The notes under the pieces are model-generated. The model saw only the letters and a list, made by a program, of their open reading frames with translations. It did no database searches and was not told the origin of the DNA. Made by a program: the position numbers and the translations under genes. A stretch of DNA of 21,766 nucleotides, from IMG/VR virus record IMGVR_UViG_3300031722_000181, positions 1 through 21,766 of that record; one strand, written 5' to 3'. The DNA comes from a virus. The first letter of the stretch is position 1; each line of letters starts with the position of its first letter. Below, one piece after another: positions 1 to 5,637 of this stretch.

Positions 1-14
1 TGTGGTATGCTCCG

Positions 15-33
15 CCCCCCCCCCCCCCCCCCC
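15..33. repeat. Poly-C homopolymer, 19 bases
   Basis: An uninterrupted run of 19 C lies near the left edge, outside any gene and downstream of the leftward gene ending at 106. A run this long is rare in a phage and may be a contig-end or sequencing artefact. If real, its length would be prone to slippage. I see no gene that it would switch. Confidence 0.9.
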
Positions 34-41
34 AAGGTGCT

Positions 42-65
42 TGTCCAAGTTGGTGGACTTGGACA
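42..65 (-). terminator. Hairpin downstream of the leftward gene set, possible terminator without U tract
   Basis: The arms TGTCCAAGT (42-50) and ACTTGGACA (57-65) form a perfect 9-bp stem with a 6-base loop, 41 bases beyond the stop codon of the leftward gene 106-1185. Its position fits a transcript end or a 3' stabilising hairpin. No run of U follows on the leftward transcript, so a classical intrinsic terminator is not supported. Confidence 0.35.
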
Positions 66-105
66 CGTTGAAATAAATTAGGGTTGTGGACATGGAACGG
101 AGGAT

Positions 106-1185
106 TTAGTCAGCCCAGCCCTGCGATTCGGCGAAGCGTTCAATTTCCGCCCACGTCAGGCGATGGCACCCCGCCACCACTCCCGCGTCGTTTACAGCGT
201 CGAGCCAATAGCCACCAATAGCGAATGTTTCCCCGTTTTTGTGCCAACCGATTGCGCGGACTTTGGACACAAAGAGGAAAGCCCTCTTTGCATCAGCCAA
301 CGGAATACGTGCCCCTTTGCTTGTCACCATTTCTTTTCCGTCGTGCGTTGGGTCATCGTCACCAACTGGGGATTCGACGCGGAGCAAAACCGGGCAGTCA
401 TAAGGGAGGCGAACGTCTGCCCCGTTGTGCCATGCGTCGAACGCTCCCGCGTTTACTGCTTTGACCTTGGCAAGGAATTTCTCCCGCAGACCAGCCGACA
501 GCATAGCCAAAGCTCCGTCTTTTTCGTCAATGTTGAAAATGGGTTTTGCTGCTGGGTCTGTCAGGTACTCTTCAGCCATTTTGACATTTCTTTCTGCCTG
601 AGCTTTGGCGTCTTTCTTGCGCTTCAGCTCTTTGGCACGCTCGCGAGCATCGGCCGCGTCTTTGACCAGCTGTGCCGCTTCAGCGTTTCGGGCCTCCCGT
701 TTGTCAATCTGCCGCGAGATGCCGAGGAAGGGCAGACCGAAAAACTCGCAAACCTCCACGGCTTTACGGAGGGACGCAGTTGCCTCTAAATACTGGGACG
801 CACGGAGCCGGGCAAGCCGTGAGGGCTCGCGGGTCTCAATCTCTTTGGACTCATTGACGTAAAAGTCGCGGAGCGTCTGTGGGGTAAAATAGAGCGACTG
901 GCCACGCTCCCCCGCGTAAATGTGAAAGGTTTTGGTTAAGCCCAATTCGTCAGGCGGAACAGCCCGCCAGACCCGCCCCTGTATTTTGCTTGTCGTGATA
1001 CTGAAGGAAGCACGGTCAAGGATGAAAGCCGTTCGCCCGTTGTGCTCGATGCGTCGGGCAATTACGGTCGCATAGCTTCTGAACGCGTCGCCCCCGAAGG
1101 AAGCGTTGCCAGGAGAACGGCCGGAAGGGGCGAGACTGTGCGCCCAAACGTGGGCAATTTCGTCAGATGTGAAGACTGTTTTCAT
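106..1185 (-). CDS. Conserved phage/plasmid-type hypothetical protein, 359 aa
   Basis: I cannot assign a function. The N-terminus (KTVFTSDEIAHVWAHSL, then a GRSPGNASFGG stretch and FRSYATVIARR) resembles a family often met in phages and plasmids with the pattern 'HxWA...SYxxxIAR'; this is from memory and not verified. Residues of roughly 110-215 are highly charged, with an Ala/Lys/Arg/Glu-rich helical segment (around DARERAKELKRKKDAKAQAE) likely to form a coiled coil. The C-terminal 100 residues look globular. The ATG at 1185 is preceded by AATAAAAAACCACC, a leader shared with the next two upstream genes and lacking a Shine-Dalgarno. It is the last gene of a leftward set of three. No signal peptide or membrane segment is seen. 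Confidence 0.7.
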   Translation of the reverse strand: MKTVFTSDEIAHVWAHSLAPSGRSPGNASFGGDAFRSYATVIARRIEHNGRTAFILDRASFSITTSKIQGRVWRAVPPDELGLTKTFHIYAGERGQSLYFTPQTLRDFYVNESKEIETREPSRLARLRASQYLEATASLRKAVEVCEFFGLPFLGISRQIDKREARNAEAAQLVKDAADARERAKELKRKKDAKAQAERNVKMAEEYLTDPAAKPIFNIDEKDGALAMLSAGLREKFLAKVKAVNAGAFDAWHNGADVRLPYDCPVLLRVESPVGDDDPTHDGKEMVTSKGARIPLADAKRAFLFVSKVRAIGWHKNGETFAIGGYWLDAVNDAGVVAGCHRLTWAEIERFAESQGWAD

Positions 1186-1216
1186 GGTGGTTTTTTATTC
1201 TGTATGTACGTTGATA

Positions 1217-1240
1217 GTTACAGAGTTACAGAGTTACAGA
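1217..1240. repeat. 8-bp tandem repeat, three copies
   Basis: GTTACAGA occurs three times head to tail (1217-1224, 1225-1232, 1233-1240). The array overlaps the stop codon and the last codons (SVTL) of the leftward gene 1226-1831 and fills much of the gap before the gene starting at 1185. Slippage would alter the C-terminus and the intergenic distance. Confidence 0.9.
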
Positions 1241-1831
1241 GCGTTTACCGTCCACCGTGAATGCGTAGCCGTTGCACTCTATTGAGTCCGCGATTTGTTC
1301 GTCATCCACACGCCAGTAATAATCCTTTTCCAGTTGGCAGTAGATCCACTCCATTAAATCGCGGGAGGCTTCCGTTAAGTCGCGCTCTGCCTTGTCGGCA
1401 TCATTGCCCGTTATTTCGTCGCCGTTTTCGTCAACGATTGAGAACGTGAAGTCCGTGCAAAACTTGTGGCAATAGTAGCCGCGATGCGCGACCGTGAAAC
1501 TAGCAAACAGGAACGCCTTCGCGATCCGTTCAAATTCATCGGCTAGGCGGTGCAATGTGGAATCAATCGGCGCGTGTTCTTTGAGGGCCGTGGCGTTAAC
1601 ATCGCGAGCGCACCAGGTGCCGTCAAAACACGCGCCGTCACCTTGCGAGCTAAAGCCGGAAAACCAGATGTTTTTCACGTCAAAGCCAAGGAATGCCGCG
1701 CACTGCTTTGAGTCCTCGTTTTGGCATTCGCCGTCATATTCTAGGCCCTCGCGAAACCAAGCACGCGCCTTTTCTTTGGCTTTACTGCTCAGCTCGCGGT
1801 ATCCGTAGGTTGTTAGCTCAATCGTTTTCAC
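1226..1831 (-). CDS. Conserved phage-type hypothetical protein, 201 aa
   Basis: The N-terminus (TIELTTYGYRELSSKAKEKA, then RAWFREGLEYDGE) and the stretch WFSGFSSQGDGACFDGTW match a family I recall as common in phages and plasmids: 'ELSxxAKExAxxW' followed by 'SGFxSQGDGAxFxG'. Some databases attach an antitoxin-like label to it, but no function is established that I can support. The protein is acidic, Cys-rich and has no membrane segment. Translation appears to start at a GTG (1829-1831 on the minus strand); the next Met is far inside. The GTG sits behind the same CCACC leader that precedes the ATG of its neighbours, which supports this start. It is the middle gene of the leftward set. Confidence 0.72.
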   Translation of the reverse strand: MKTIELTTYGYRELSSKAKEKARAWFREGLEYDGECQNEDSKQCAAFLGFDVKNIWFSGFSSQGDGACFDGTWCARDVNATALKEHAPIDSTLHRLADEFERIAKAFLFASFTVAHRGYYCHKFCTDFTFSIVDENGDEITGNDADKAERDLTEASRDLMEWIYCQLEKDYYWRVDDEQIADSIECNGYAFTVDGKRSVTL

Positions 1832-1856
1832 GGTGGCTTTTATTTAGGGATGTTTT
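1824..1856 (-). repeat. Repeated translation-start leader, copy 1
   Basis: This stretch covers the first codons and the leader of the gene starting at 1831. It matches 2084-2116 over 33 bases with one difference, which turns the start codon from ATG to GTG. Read leftward, the leader ends AATAAAAGCCACC directly before the start codon. It contains no purine-rich Shine-Dalgarno. A shorter, diverged copy (CCACC plus an AT-rich run) precedes the gene at 1185. Confidence 0.85.
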
Positions 1857-1860
1857 GGGA

Positions 1861-2091
1861 CTAAAGGTTGGGGCCAACTCGGTTGACAAGCTCGGTGGGG
1901 TTGTAAGTGTAGACATGCACCGTTGAAGCCGGAAGCCTAGCTGCGACTAGCTCAGCTAGCTCGGTCGCAGAGCCCTGGAACGCCGTGGAAAGTACACGCG
2001 GCGACAACTTACGGAATGCGGGGGAAGGCATGGCGCGCCGGAAGTCTTTGGGCGTTGAACCGGCGACGAGGTTGACGATATAGGTTTTCAT
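1861..2091 (-). CDS. Small hypothetical protein, 76 aa
   Basis: The protein begins MKTYIVNLVAGSTPKDFRRA and is slightly basic. It shows alternating hydrophobic stretches (TELAELVAARL, STVHVYTYNP) that fit a small alpha/beta domain. I recognise no family. It is the first gene after the promoter-like sequence at 2190-2218 and shares its leader with the gene starting at 1831. Its ATG position is supported by the 33-base repeated leader. The gap to the next gene downstream is only 29 bases, so the two are probably cotranscribed. Confidence 0.55.
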   Translation of the reverse strand: MKTYIVNLVAGSTPKDFRRAMPSPAFRKLSPRVLSTAFQGSATELAELVAARLPASTVHVYTYNPTELVNRVGPNL

Positions 2092-2116
2092 GGTGGCTTT
2101 TATTTAGGGATGTTTT
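2084..2116 (-). repeat. Repeated translation-start leader, copy 2
   Basis: This is the second copy of the 33-base leader described for 1824-1856, here with an ATG start (2089-2091). It lies between the promoter-like sequence at 2190-2218 and the first gene of the leftward set. Confidence 0.85.
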
Positions 2117-2145
2117 TTTCAGGCCAGACCGGACCTTCGACGGTT

Positions 2146-2164
2146 TAAGAGTTTAGCGCTCTTA
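2146..2164. other. Small hairpin in the leftward 5' leader
   Basis: TAAGAG (2146-2151) and CTCTTA (2159-2164) form a 6-bp inverted repeat with a 7-base spacer. It lies between the leftward promoter candidate and the first gene of the set. It could be an operator or an RNA hairpin; no U tract follows. Confidence 0.35.
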
Positions 2165-2189
2165 GCGTGGTGTTTCTTAATCTGAATAG

Positions 2190-2218
2190 ACTATCGTCTC
2201 ACTATACAGGAAAGTCAA
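2190..2218 (-). promoter_or_regulatory. Sigma70-type promoter candidate for the leftward gene set
   Basis: Read leftward, TTGACT (2213-2218) is followed after exactly 17 bases by GATAGT (2190-2195). That is five of six and four of six matches to the bacterial -35 and -10 consensus at the ideal spacing. It lies about 100 bases upstream of the gene starting at 2091, in a stretch without genes. Just upstream, CAAAGGATACA abuts the -35 box and recurs near 3298-3308, a possible shared regulator site. Confidence 0.5.
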
Positions 2219-2314
2219 GTGTATCCTTTGAAAATAAGTGAAGTAGTCGTAAGATACTGACTGATAGTGTGCTAACCTATAACAAAGGCTGCGTAGTTAC
2301 TTTGTGGATACGTT

Positions 2315-2348
2315 AGACAAAGGAAGTCAGCAAACAGGTGCCTTGTCT
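2315..2348 (-). terminator. Hairpin directly after the stop codon of the 42-aa gene
   Basis: AGACAAAGG (2315-2323) and CCTTGTCT (2341-2348) pair with one bulged base around a 17-base loop. It abuts the TAG of the leftward gene 2349-2477. Position suggests an end for the three-gene transcript, but no U run follows, so intrinsic termination is uncertain. Confidence 0.3.
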
Positions 2349-2477
2349 CTAGGCAAGAACGTGTTCCACCCGCTTAGCTATCCTACGCCTCGCGGCATCG
2401 CGTTTTAGCCTCTGAGCGTCAAAACCGTTATCTGGCAACCGGTGGTAAACGACGCTACCAATAAAAGAGGCTTTCAT
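2349..2477 (-). CDS. Small basic protein, 42 aa, translationally coupled
   Basis: This short gene begins MKASFIGSVVYHRLPDNGFD and continues with an Arg/Lys/Ala-rich helix (LKRDAARRRIAKRVEHVLA). Its ATG (2475-2477) overlaps the stop codon of the gene 2474-2722 as ATGA. The two genes before it overlap in the same way, so it looks like the third member of a coupled leftward operon. The strongly basic helix could bind nucleic acid, but I recognise no family. It is supported by the coupling and by the hairpin directly after its stop; conservation in relatives would be needed to be sure. Confidence 0.5.
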   Translation of the reverse strand: MKASFIGSVVYHRLPDNGFDAQRLKRDAARRRIAKRVEHVLA

Positions 2478-2722
2478 AACGCGTCCTTCAGTCTGAGTAC
2501 AAACCCAGCTCTGACTTCCTTGTCGATTGGGTCGTCTTCCTGGTAGCTAGTAACGTTGTAACTCCCCAGTCGACCAAGGTCCCACTCCATATCGGCGTCT
2601 CGGGTCGAGCTCCGACAGATTCGGAAATTCATAAAAGGAAGCTGTAAGGCTCCAGGATACAGGTCCTCAAACTCGTCAATGGTGAGTTCTGCCGTTGGCA
2701 ATGGCCAATTGTATTTGTTCAT
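2474..2722 (-). CDS. Small acidic hypothetical protein, 82 aa
   Basis: The protein starts MNKYNWPLPTAELTIDEFED and is acidic, with a mixed, globular-looking composition and no membrane segment. I do not recognise a family. Its ATG lies inside the stop overlap (ATGA, 2719-2722) of the upstream gene, and a G-rich stretch (GGGGGTGG) lies just upstream and may serve as a ribosome-binding site. Its own stop codon overlaps the start of the 42-aa gene. The double overlap indicates coupled translation within one transcript. Confidence 0.6.
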   Translation of the reverse strand: MNKYNWPLPTAELTIDEFEDLYPGALQLPFMNFRICRSSTRDADMEWDLGRLGSYNVTSYQEDDPIDKEVRAGFVLRLKDAL

Positions 2723-3183
2723 AGGCCACCCCCGGTCTCCCGACTGTCTGCGTATCCGACTTCTAGCCCTCGCACCACAACGGAGGGGGTGATGCCTGAG
2801 GCTTCCTTCTTACGTGCAAGGCTGAATGTCCGGGCTAGCGTTGCTTTGCCAAGCCCGAGTGCGATACTGGCGTCTTGAACGGTTTCAAAGTAGACAGGCT
2901 TGCCATTGGAGGGGGCAACGCGAAGGGCGTTCGGGAAGCCGTGGTCTTCTTTGCGAGCATAGTAGTTGAAATCCCGGTCATTGACTATCCGAGATATTAC
3001 GACGGGCCGAGACTTGCCCGTTGTCTTGTATCGAAGCCCTTTCATATCAGTGCGCCCCTTGAAAGCTTCGATTTCAGCGACTAGCTTGTCGCGTGTCGGG
3101 TCATAGGCAGTGCGGTAGAGGATTCTTCCGACTATGCCAGTTTCGCTTTCGGTTAGGAGCATTAGGCTATGTATCGTTTGCAT
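2719..3183 (-). CDS. Hypothetical protein with possible helix-turn-helix C-terminus, 154 aa
   Basis: This is the first gene of the coupled leftward set. The stretch KPVYFETVQDASIALGLGKA at about residues 95-114 followed by TLARTF has the shape of NUMOD1-type or related DNA-binding modules ('a conserved V-Y, then a helix A..LGL, then a second helix'). This is a weak, by-eye resemblance. The N-terminal part (SLMLLTESETGIVGRILYRT) is unassigned. If DNA-binding, it could be an early regulator, given its position next to the palindrome-rich region 3184-4210. There is no clear Shine-Dalgarno before the ATG. Alternatives include a structural or host-takeover protein. Confidence 0.55.
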   Translation of the reverse strand: MQTIHSLMLLTESETGIVGRILYRTAYDPTRDKLVAEIEAFKGRTDMKGLRYKTTGKSRPVVISRIVNDRDFNYYARKEDHGFPNALRVAPSNGKPVYFETVQDASIALGLGKATLARTFSLARKKEASGITPSVVVRGLEVGYADSRETGGGL

Positions 3184-3227
3184 GGGTTATTCTAGGTTTT
3201 AGGGATTGCTTGCCATTTCAGGTAAGG

Positions 3228-3256
3228 ATTGGAAACCTGTGTTTCGTCAATGTCAA
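3228..3256 (-). promoter_or_regulatory. Possible leftward promoter for the 3183-2349 operon
   Basis: Read leftward, TTGACA (3251-3256) is followed after 17 bases by TCCAAT (3228-3233). The -35 is perfect; the -10 matches four of six consensus bases. It lies 45 bases upstream of the ATG at 3183, a suitable place for the operon's promoter. The weak -10 keeps confidence modest. Confidence 0.35.
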
Positions 3257-3416
3257 TCAAATAGGTAAATGGGCTGAAATGGCACAGATTTTAAGAATGT
3301 ATCCTTTGCCCATAGGATAGGCATAGCTAGCTAACCAGGATTTTACCTCCCAAAATGGGTGTCATCGGCCAAGCCGGGGCCAACCCGAATACACATACCC
3401 AAGTACTCCATATAAA

Positions 3417-3451
3417 AAGTATCATTACCTATCTATTGTCTAAGTATCATT
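3417..3451. repeat. Pair of 10-bp direct repeats, 25-bp period
   Basis: AAGTATCATT occurs at 3417-3426 and 3442-3451 in an AT-rich stretch. The second copy abuts the 14-bp palindrome at 3451-3464. Such spacing of direct repeats beside a palindrome is typical of regulator binding sites. Confidence 0.6.
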
Positions 3452-3464
3452 GGTTAGCTAACCA
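3451..3464. promoter_or_regulatory. Perfect 14-bp palindrome, operator candidate
   Basis: TGGTTAGCTAACCA is its own reverse complement. Part of it (TAGCTAACCA) recurs at 3328-3337. The pair of sites, about 120 bases apart in an AT-rich intergenic region, is what would be expected of a dimeric repressor's operators. No repressor is identified in the window, though the possible helix-turn-helix gene at 2719-3183 is adjacent. Confidence 0.45.
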
Positions 3465-3568
3465 TACATTTTAATTACGGTAGTCCGAAACCCATAAAGG
3501 GGTCATTCCTGCCCTCCGTTTTAGGTAGTACTCGGCACGAAAAACGTTGACGCAGGCTTGAACCGGGG

Positions 3569-3595
3569 CGTAACACTCACGCGTGAAGTGTTACG
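3569..3595. repeat. 27-base near-palindrome
   Basis: The arms CGTAACACT (3569-3577) and AGTGTTACG (3587-3595) are exact reverse complements. The centre contains a second palindrome CACGCGTG (3578-3585), so nearly the whole element is symmetric apart from one extra A. No U tract follows on either strand, so it is more likely a protein-binding or cruciform element than a terminator. Confidence 0.6.
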
Positions 3596-3788
3596 GGGCA
3601 GAAACGGGCGGGGCTGGCGTTTGTGCGGGTTTCCTACGGCTGCCCAAACCACTCCAGCTCCTTCGTTCAACTTAAACCAACGAAGCAACAAAGGAACGGA
3701 TGCGAGGGGGAACGGGTGAGACTTGACAACTGAGGGTGGGAGGGTCAAAGAGACTTCTTGACGGTTTGTTTGGTGGTTTGGTGGTGTG

Positions 3789-3822
3789 ACCGGCCGGGCC
3801 TGTGGTGGGTCCGGCCGGTTTT
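3789..3822 (+). terminator. Rightward intrinsic terminator-like hairpin
   Basis: ACCGGCCGGGCC (3789-3800) and GGTCCGGCCGGT (3808-3819) form a 12-bp GC-rich stem with one G-U pair and a 7-base loop, followed by TTTG, so a run of four T. It would stop rightward transcription before the terminase genes. No rightward gene precedes it in this window, so it either ends a non-coding transcript or insulates the late module. Confidence 0.5.
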
Positions 3823-4210
3823 GTGCCCATACGTCAATTGTCCCACATGGAACAGAGTTGCTAGCAGGGTAAGGACTTGACAGAGGGACACCCTCCAAAA
3901 GGAGGGTAGGCACCGACCCGGCCACGCCTTCGCTCATAGGACAAATCGTCTACGTCGTGCCGGTAGGCACGCTGTTACCGGCGCGACTCCGCGCCGTAGT
4001 GACGCCCTCAAGGCGGCACGCTGTCGACCCCCAGACCGTCTCCAACCCCGAACTCCGTCCCGCTTTTAACGTTGGGTCCCATCCACCATGCCGTAGGGAC
4101 CCAGCGCCCACACCAGCCCAACAGCGCCAGAATGGCCCGATACCGGAATCCCGACACCGTCAAAAATTTTTGGCGTGATTTTTCTGCCATCGTACCCATA
4201 GTGCAGGTCG

Positions 4211-5257
4211 ATGGACACACCACCTCCAGTGCAACTACCGCCAGGCCCCACCCCCGAATTTGAGGAAGCCACATCGGCCGACCTTGAAAAAATTTTTGGA
4301 AAAATTCCTGCCCCGAGCGTGACGTTTGACGACGACGGGAGTGTGGTCAGCGGGCTCCCCATACCCGAGCCACCTCCGGCACCCGTAGCAGAAACCCCGG
4401 CAGTGAACCCCGATGTGGTGGCCGCGACTGAAAACACGCCGGCTGGTAAAGCCAGCACACCTTCGAAAATTCTTAGTAAAGCGGAAGACGTCTCGGCGGT
4501 GGCGAGCCCACCCTTGCCGACGCGTCAACAAATTGCCCTAAAGGCAAGAACTGATCTAGGCGTCAACTGGTCAGCGGCCTTCCTGCTCTTTGCTAAAGGC
4601 GTATCGCTGAAGCAAATATCAGTCGAGTTCGACATCCCCTTTGCCAGGTTGACGGAGCGGTATTTCAAGGAAGACTGGGAGACGTTGGTCAAGAAGCACG
4701 GCGGGGCACTGGTGTCCGCACCTCCCAAGCCTGAGAACGTGCAGCTGGCTTTGATCGAGACGGAGAAGCGGATGAAGCGAGTGATCGAGAACCGCGACCG
4801 CAACTACGAGTCTGCGGAAGCCCTCCGTGAAGACATCATGAAGGTCATCGCTGCCTACCGCGCTGATAACCAGTTTCTCCGGCCGGACGATATTGCAACG
4901 CTGGCCAAGGCGCTGAAGATGACCTTCGAGATAAGCCAGATGGCGCTGGGCGACGATTTTGTCCTCGGCAAAGCAGGCGAATCTGGGAAGGGTGGAGGAG
5001 GCAACAACATGCGGCCAATCATCATCAACCTGCCTTCGGCGGTGTCGATGGGCAAGGATCAGCGCCGGGCCGAGGTGGTCGGTGAGAGCGAGGACCAACC
5101 CGCGCCGGGCAAGGAAGTGGATGCCGACGCGGTCATCGAACTCGCGGTGGTGGGCAAGACCCAAGGCGATCGAGAGGCCAAGCCCGCCGCGTCAGGGAAA
5201 GGTTGCGGTGTGAATTTCGAAGCGTTACCCAAGATCAAGCCAGCCTCAACTCCATGA
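4211..5257 (+). CDS. Putative terminase small subunit, 348 aa
   Basis: The small terminase recognises phage DNA and hands it to the large subunit. Here the first 100 residues are Pro/Ala-rich and probably disordered. Residues of about 120-155 (NWSAAFLLFAKGVSLKQISV, then a second helix ending RYFKEDWETL) look like the helix-turn-helix of small terminases, and 180-220 form a charged helix that could oligomerise. The C-terminal third is low-complexity. Position supports the call: it starts the packaging module, two tiny genes before TerL, in a coupled run. The length exceeds most small terminases because of the disordered ends. A different DNA-binding packaging factor is possible. The Shine-Dalgarno is weak (AGG). 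Confidence 0.6.
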   Translation: MDTPPPVQLPPGPTPEFEEATSADLEKIFGKIPAPSVTFDDDGSVVSGLPIPEPPPAPVAETPAVNPDVVAATENTPAGKASTPSKILSKAEDVSAVASPPLPTRQQIALKARTDLGVNWSAAFLLFAKGVSLKQISVEFDIPFARLTERYFKEDWETLVKKHGGALVSAPPKPENVQLALIETEKRMKRVIENRDRNYESAEALREDIMKVIAAYRADNQFLRPDDIATLAKALKMTFEISQMALGDDFVLGKAGESGKGGGGNNMRPIIINLPSAVSMGKDQRRAEVVGESEDQPAPGKEVDADAVIELAVVGKTQGDREAKPAASGKGCGVNFEALPKIKPASTP

Positions 5258-5406
5258 AAAACGAACCAATCAAACTCTCCAACAAAGCAAGCGAGACACT
5301 GGATGCCCTGCGCAAACGCATGGCCCAGGCGACGAAATCCAAGAAGCCCTACACCCGGAAGGCGGCTCTGGAAAAGCTCATCGACATGCAGGGAGGACTC
5401 AAGTGA
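5254..5406 (+). CDS. Small ribbon-helix-helix-like protein, 50 aa
   Basis: The protein reads MKNEPIKLSNKASETLDALR and ends with TRKAALEKLIDMQGGLK. A short strand (PIKLS) followed by two helices (KASETLDALRKRMAQ and TRKAALEKLIDM) is the layout of ribbon-helix-helix DNA-binding domains such as Arc or CopG. The ATG overlaps the stop of the putative small terminase (ATGA), so translation is probably coupled, and the next gene follows with no gap. It could regulate late transcription or bind DNA during packaging. The family call rests on pattern only. Confidence 0.55.
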   Translation: MKNEPIKLSNKASETLDALRKRMAQATKSKKPYTRKAALEKLIDMQGGLK

Positions 5407-5637
5407 ATGAAAAGCGCAAAAAAGAAACTCGGCTATGCTGGCCTCAAATCCATGCCTACCCGAGCTCGCCAGGCCTACCTCAAAAAGGAAGGCTTTATCC
5501 TCGGCGTGTTTGTGTGTCATCACTGCGGGGCTACTCTTCCTGACGCTTCGTCTGCTCCTGCCGAAATGCGCAAGGTCAAGAAATGTTTTTGGTGTGGCCG
5601 AAAGGCCGGTGAGTTCAAACCCGATCTCGGATCATGA
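5407..5637 (+). CDS. Small zinc-ribbon-like protein, 76 aa
   Basis: Two Cys pairs, CHHC near residue 37 and CFWC near residue 60, separated by about 20 residues, fit a zinc ribbon. The N-terminal part is basic (KSAKKKLGYAGLKSMPTRAR). A GGAGG (5392-5396) lies 10 bases before the ATG, inside the preceding gene. The stop overlaps the TerL start (ATGA, 5634-5637). Its place between the terminase subunits suggests a role in packaging, or a small regulator, but the function is unknown. Confidence 0.6.
   Translation: MKSAKKKLGYAGLKSMPTRARQAYLKKEGFILGVFVCHHCGATLPDASSAPAEMRKVKKCFWCGRKAGEFKPDLGS

Larger units (their letters stand above)
3184..4210. other. Gene-poor region between the two genome arms
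   Basis: About 1 kb without a convincing gene separates the leftward small genes from the rightward packaging and virion genes. It changes from AT-rich (about 3280-3480) to GC-rich (about 3550-4150). It holds a leftward promoter candidate, a partial copy (TAGCTAACCA, 3328-3337) and a full copy of a 14-bp palindrome, 10-bp direct repeats, a 27-base near-palindrome, a strong rightward terminator-like hairpin, and a smaller hairpin CGGCGCG/CGCGCCG (3979-3996). The layout fits a divergent control region. A replication origin or packaging site is possible but not shown. Confidence 0.6.

Noticed and set aside
163-789. A 208-codon rightward open frame opposite the leftward gene at 106-1185
   Set aside because: The leftward protein has family-like motifs and a shared leader; this frame is Cys/Phe/Val-rich with no domain pattern and is a shadow.
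3545-3580. tRNA-like T-loop (GGTTCAAGCC on the minus strand)
   Set aside because: The flanking bases do not form the 5-bp T stem and no cloverleaf can be drawn around it.
3521-3937. A 138-codon leftward open frame
   Set aside because: It contains the terminator-like hairpin and the 27-base palindrome, is Pro/Ser/Val-rich with no domain pattern, and has no ribosome-binding site; it looks like an accidental frame in GC-rich non-coding DNA.
4132-4263. A 43-codon rightward frame (MARYRNPDTVKNFWRDF...)
   Set aside because: It overlaps the start of the putative small terminase by 53 bases, lacks a Shine-Dalgarno and has no recognisable pattern beyond the first 25 residues. It remains possible but I would not annotate it.
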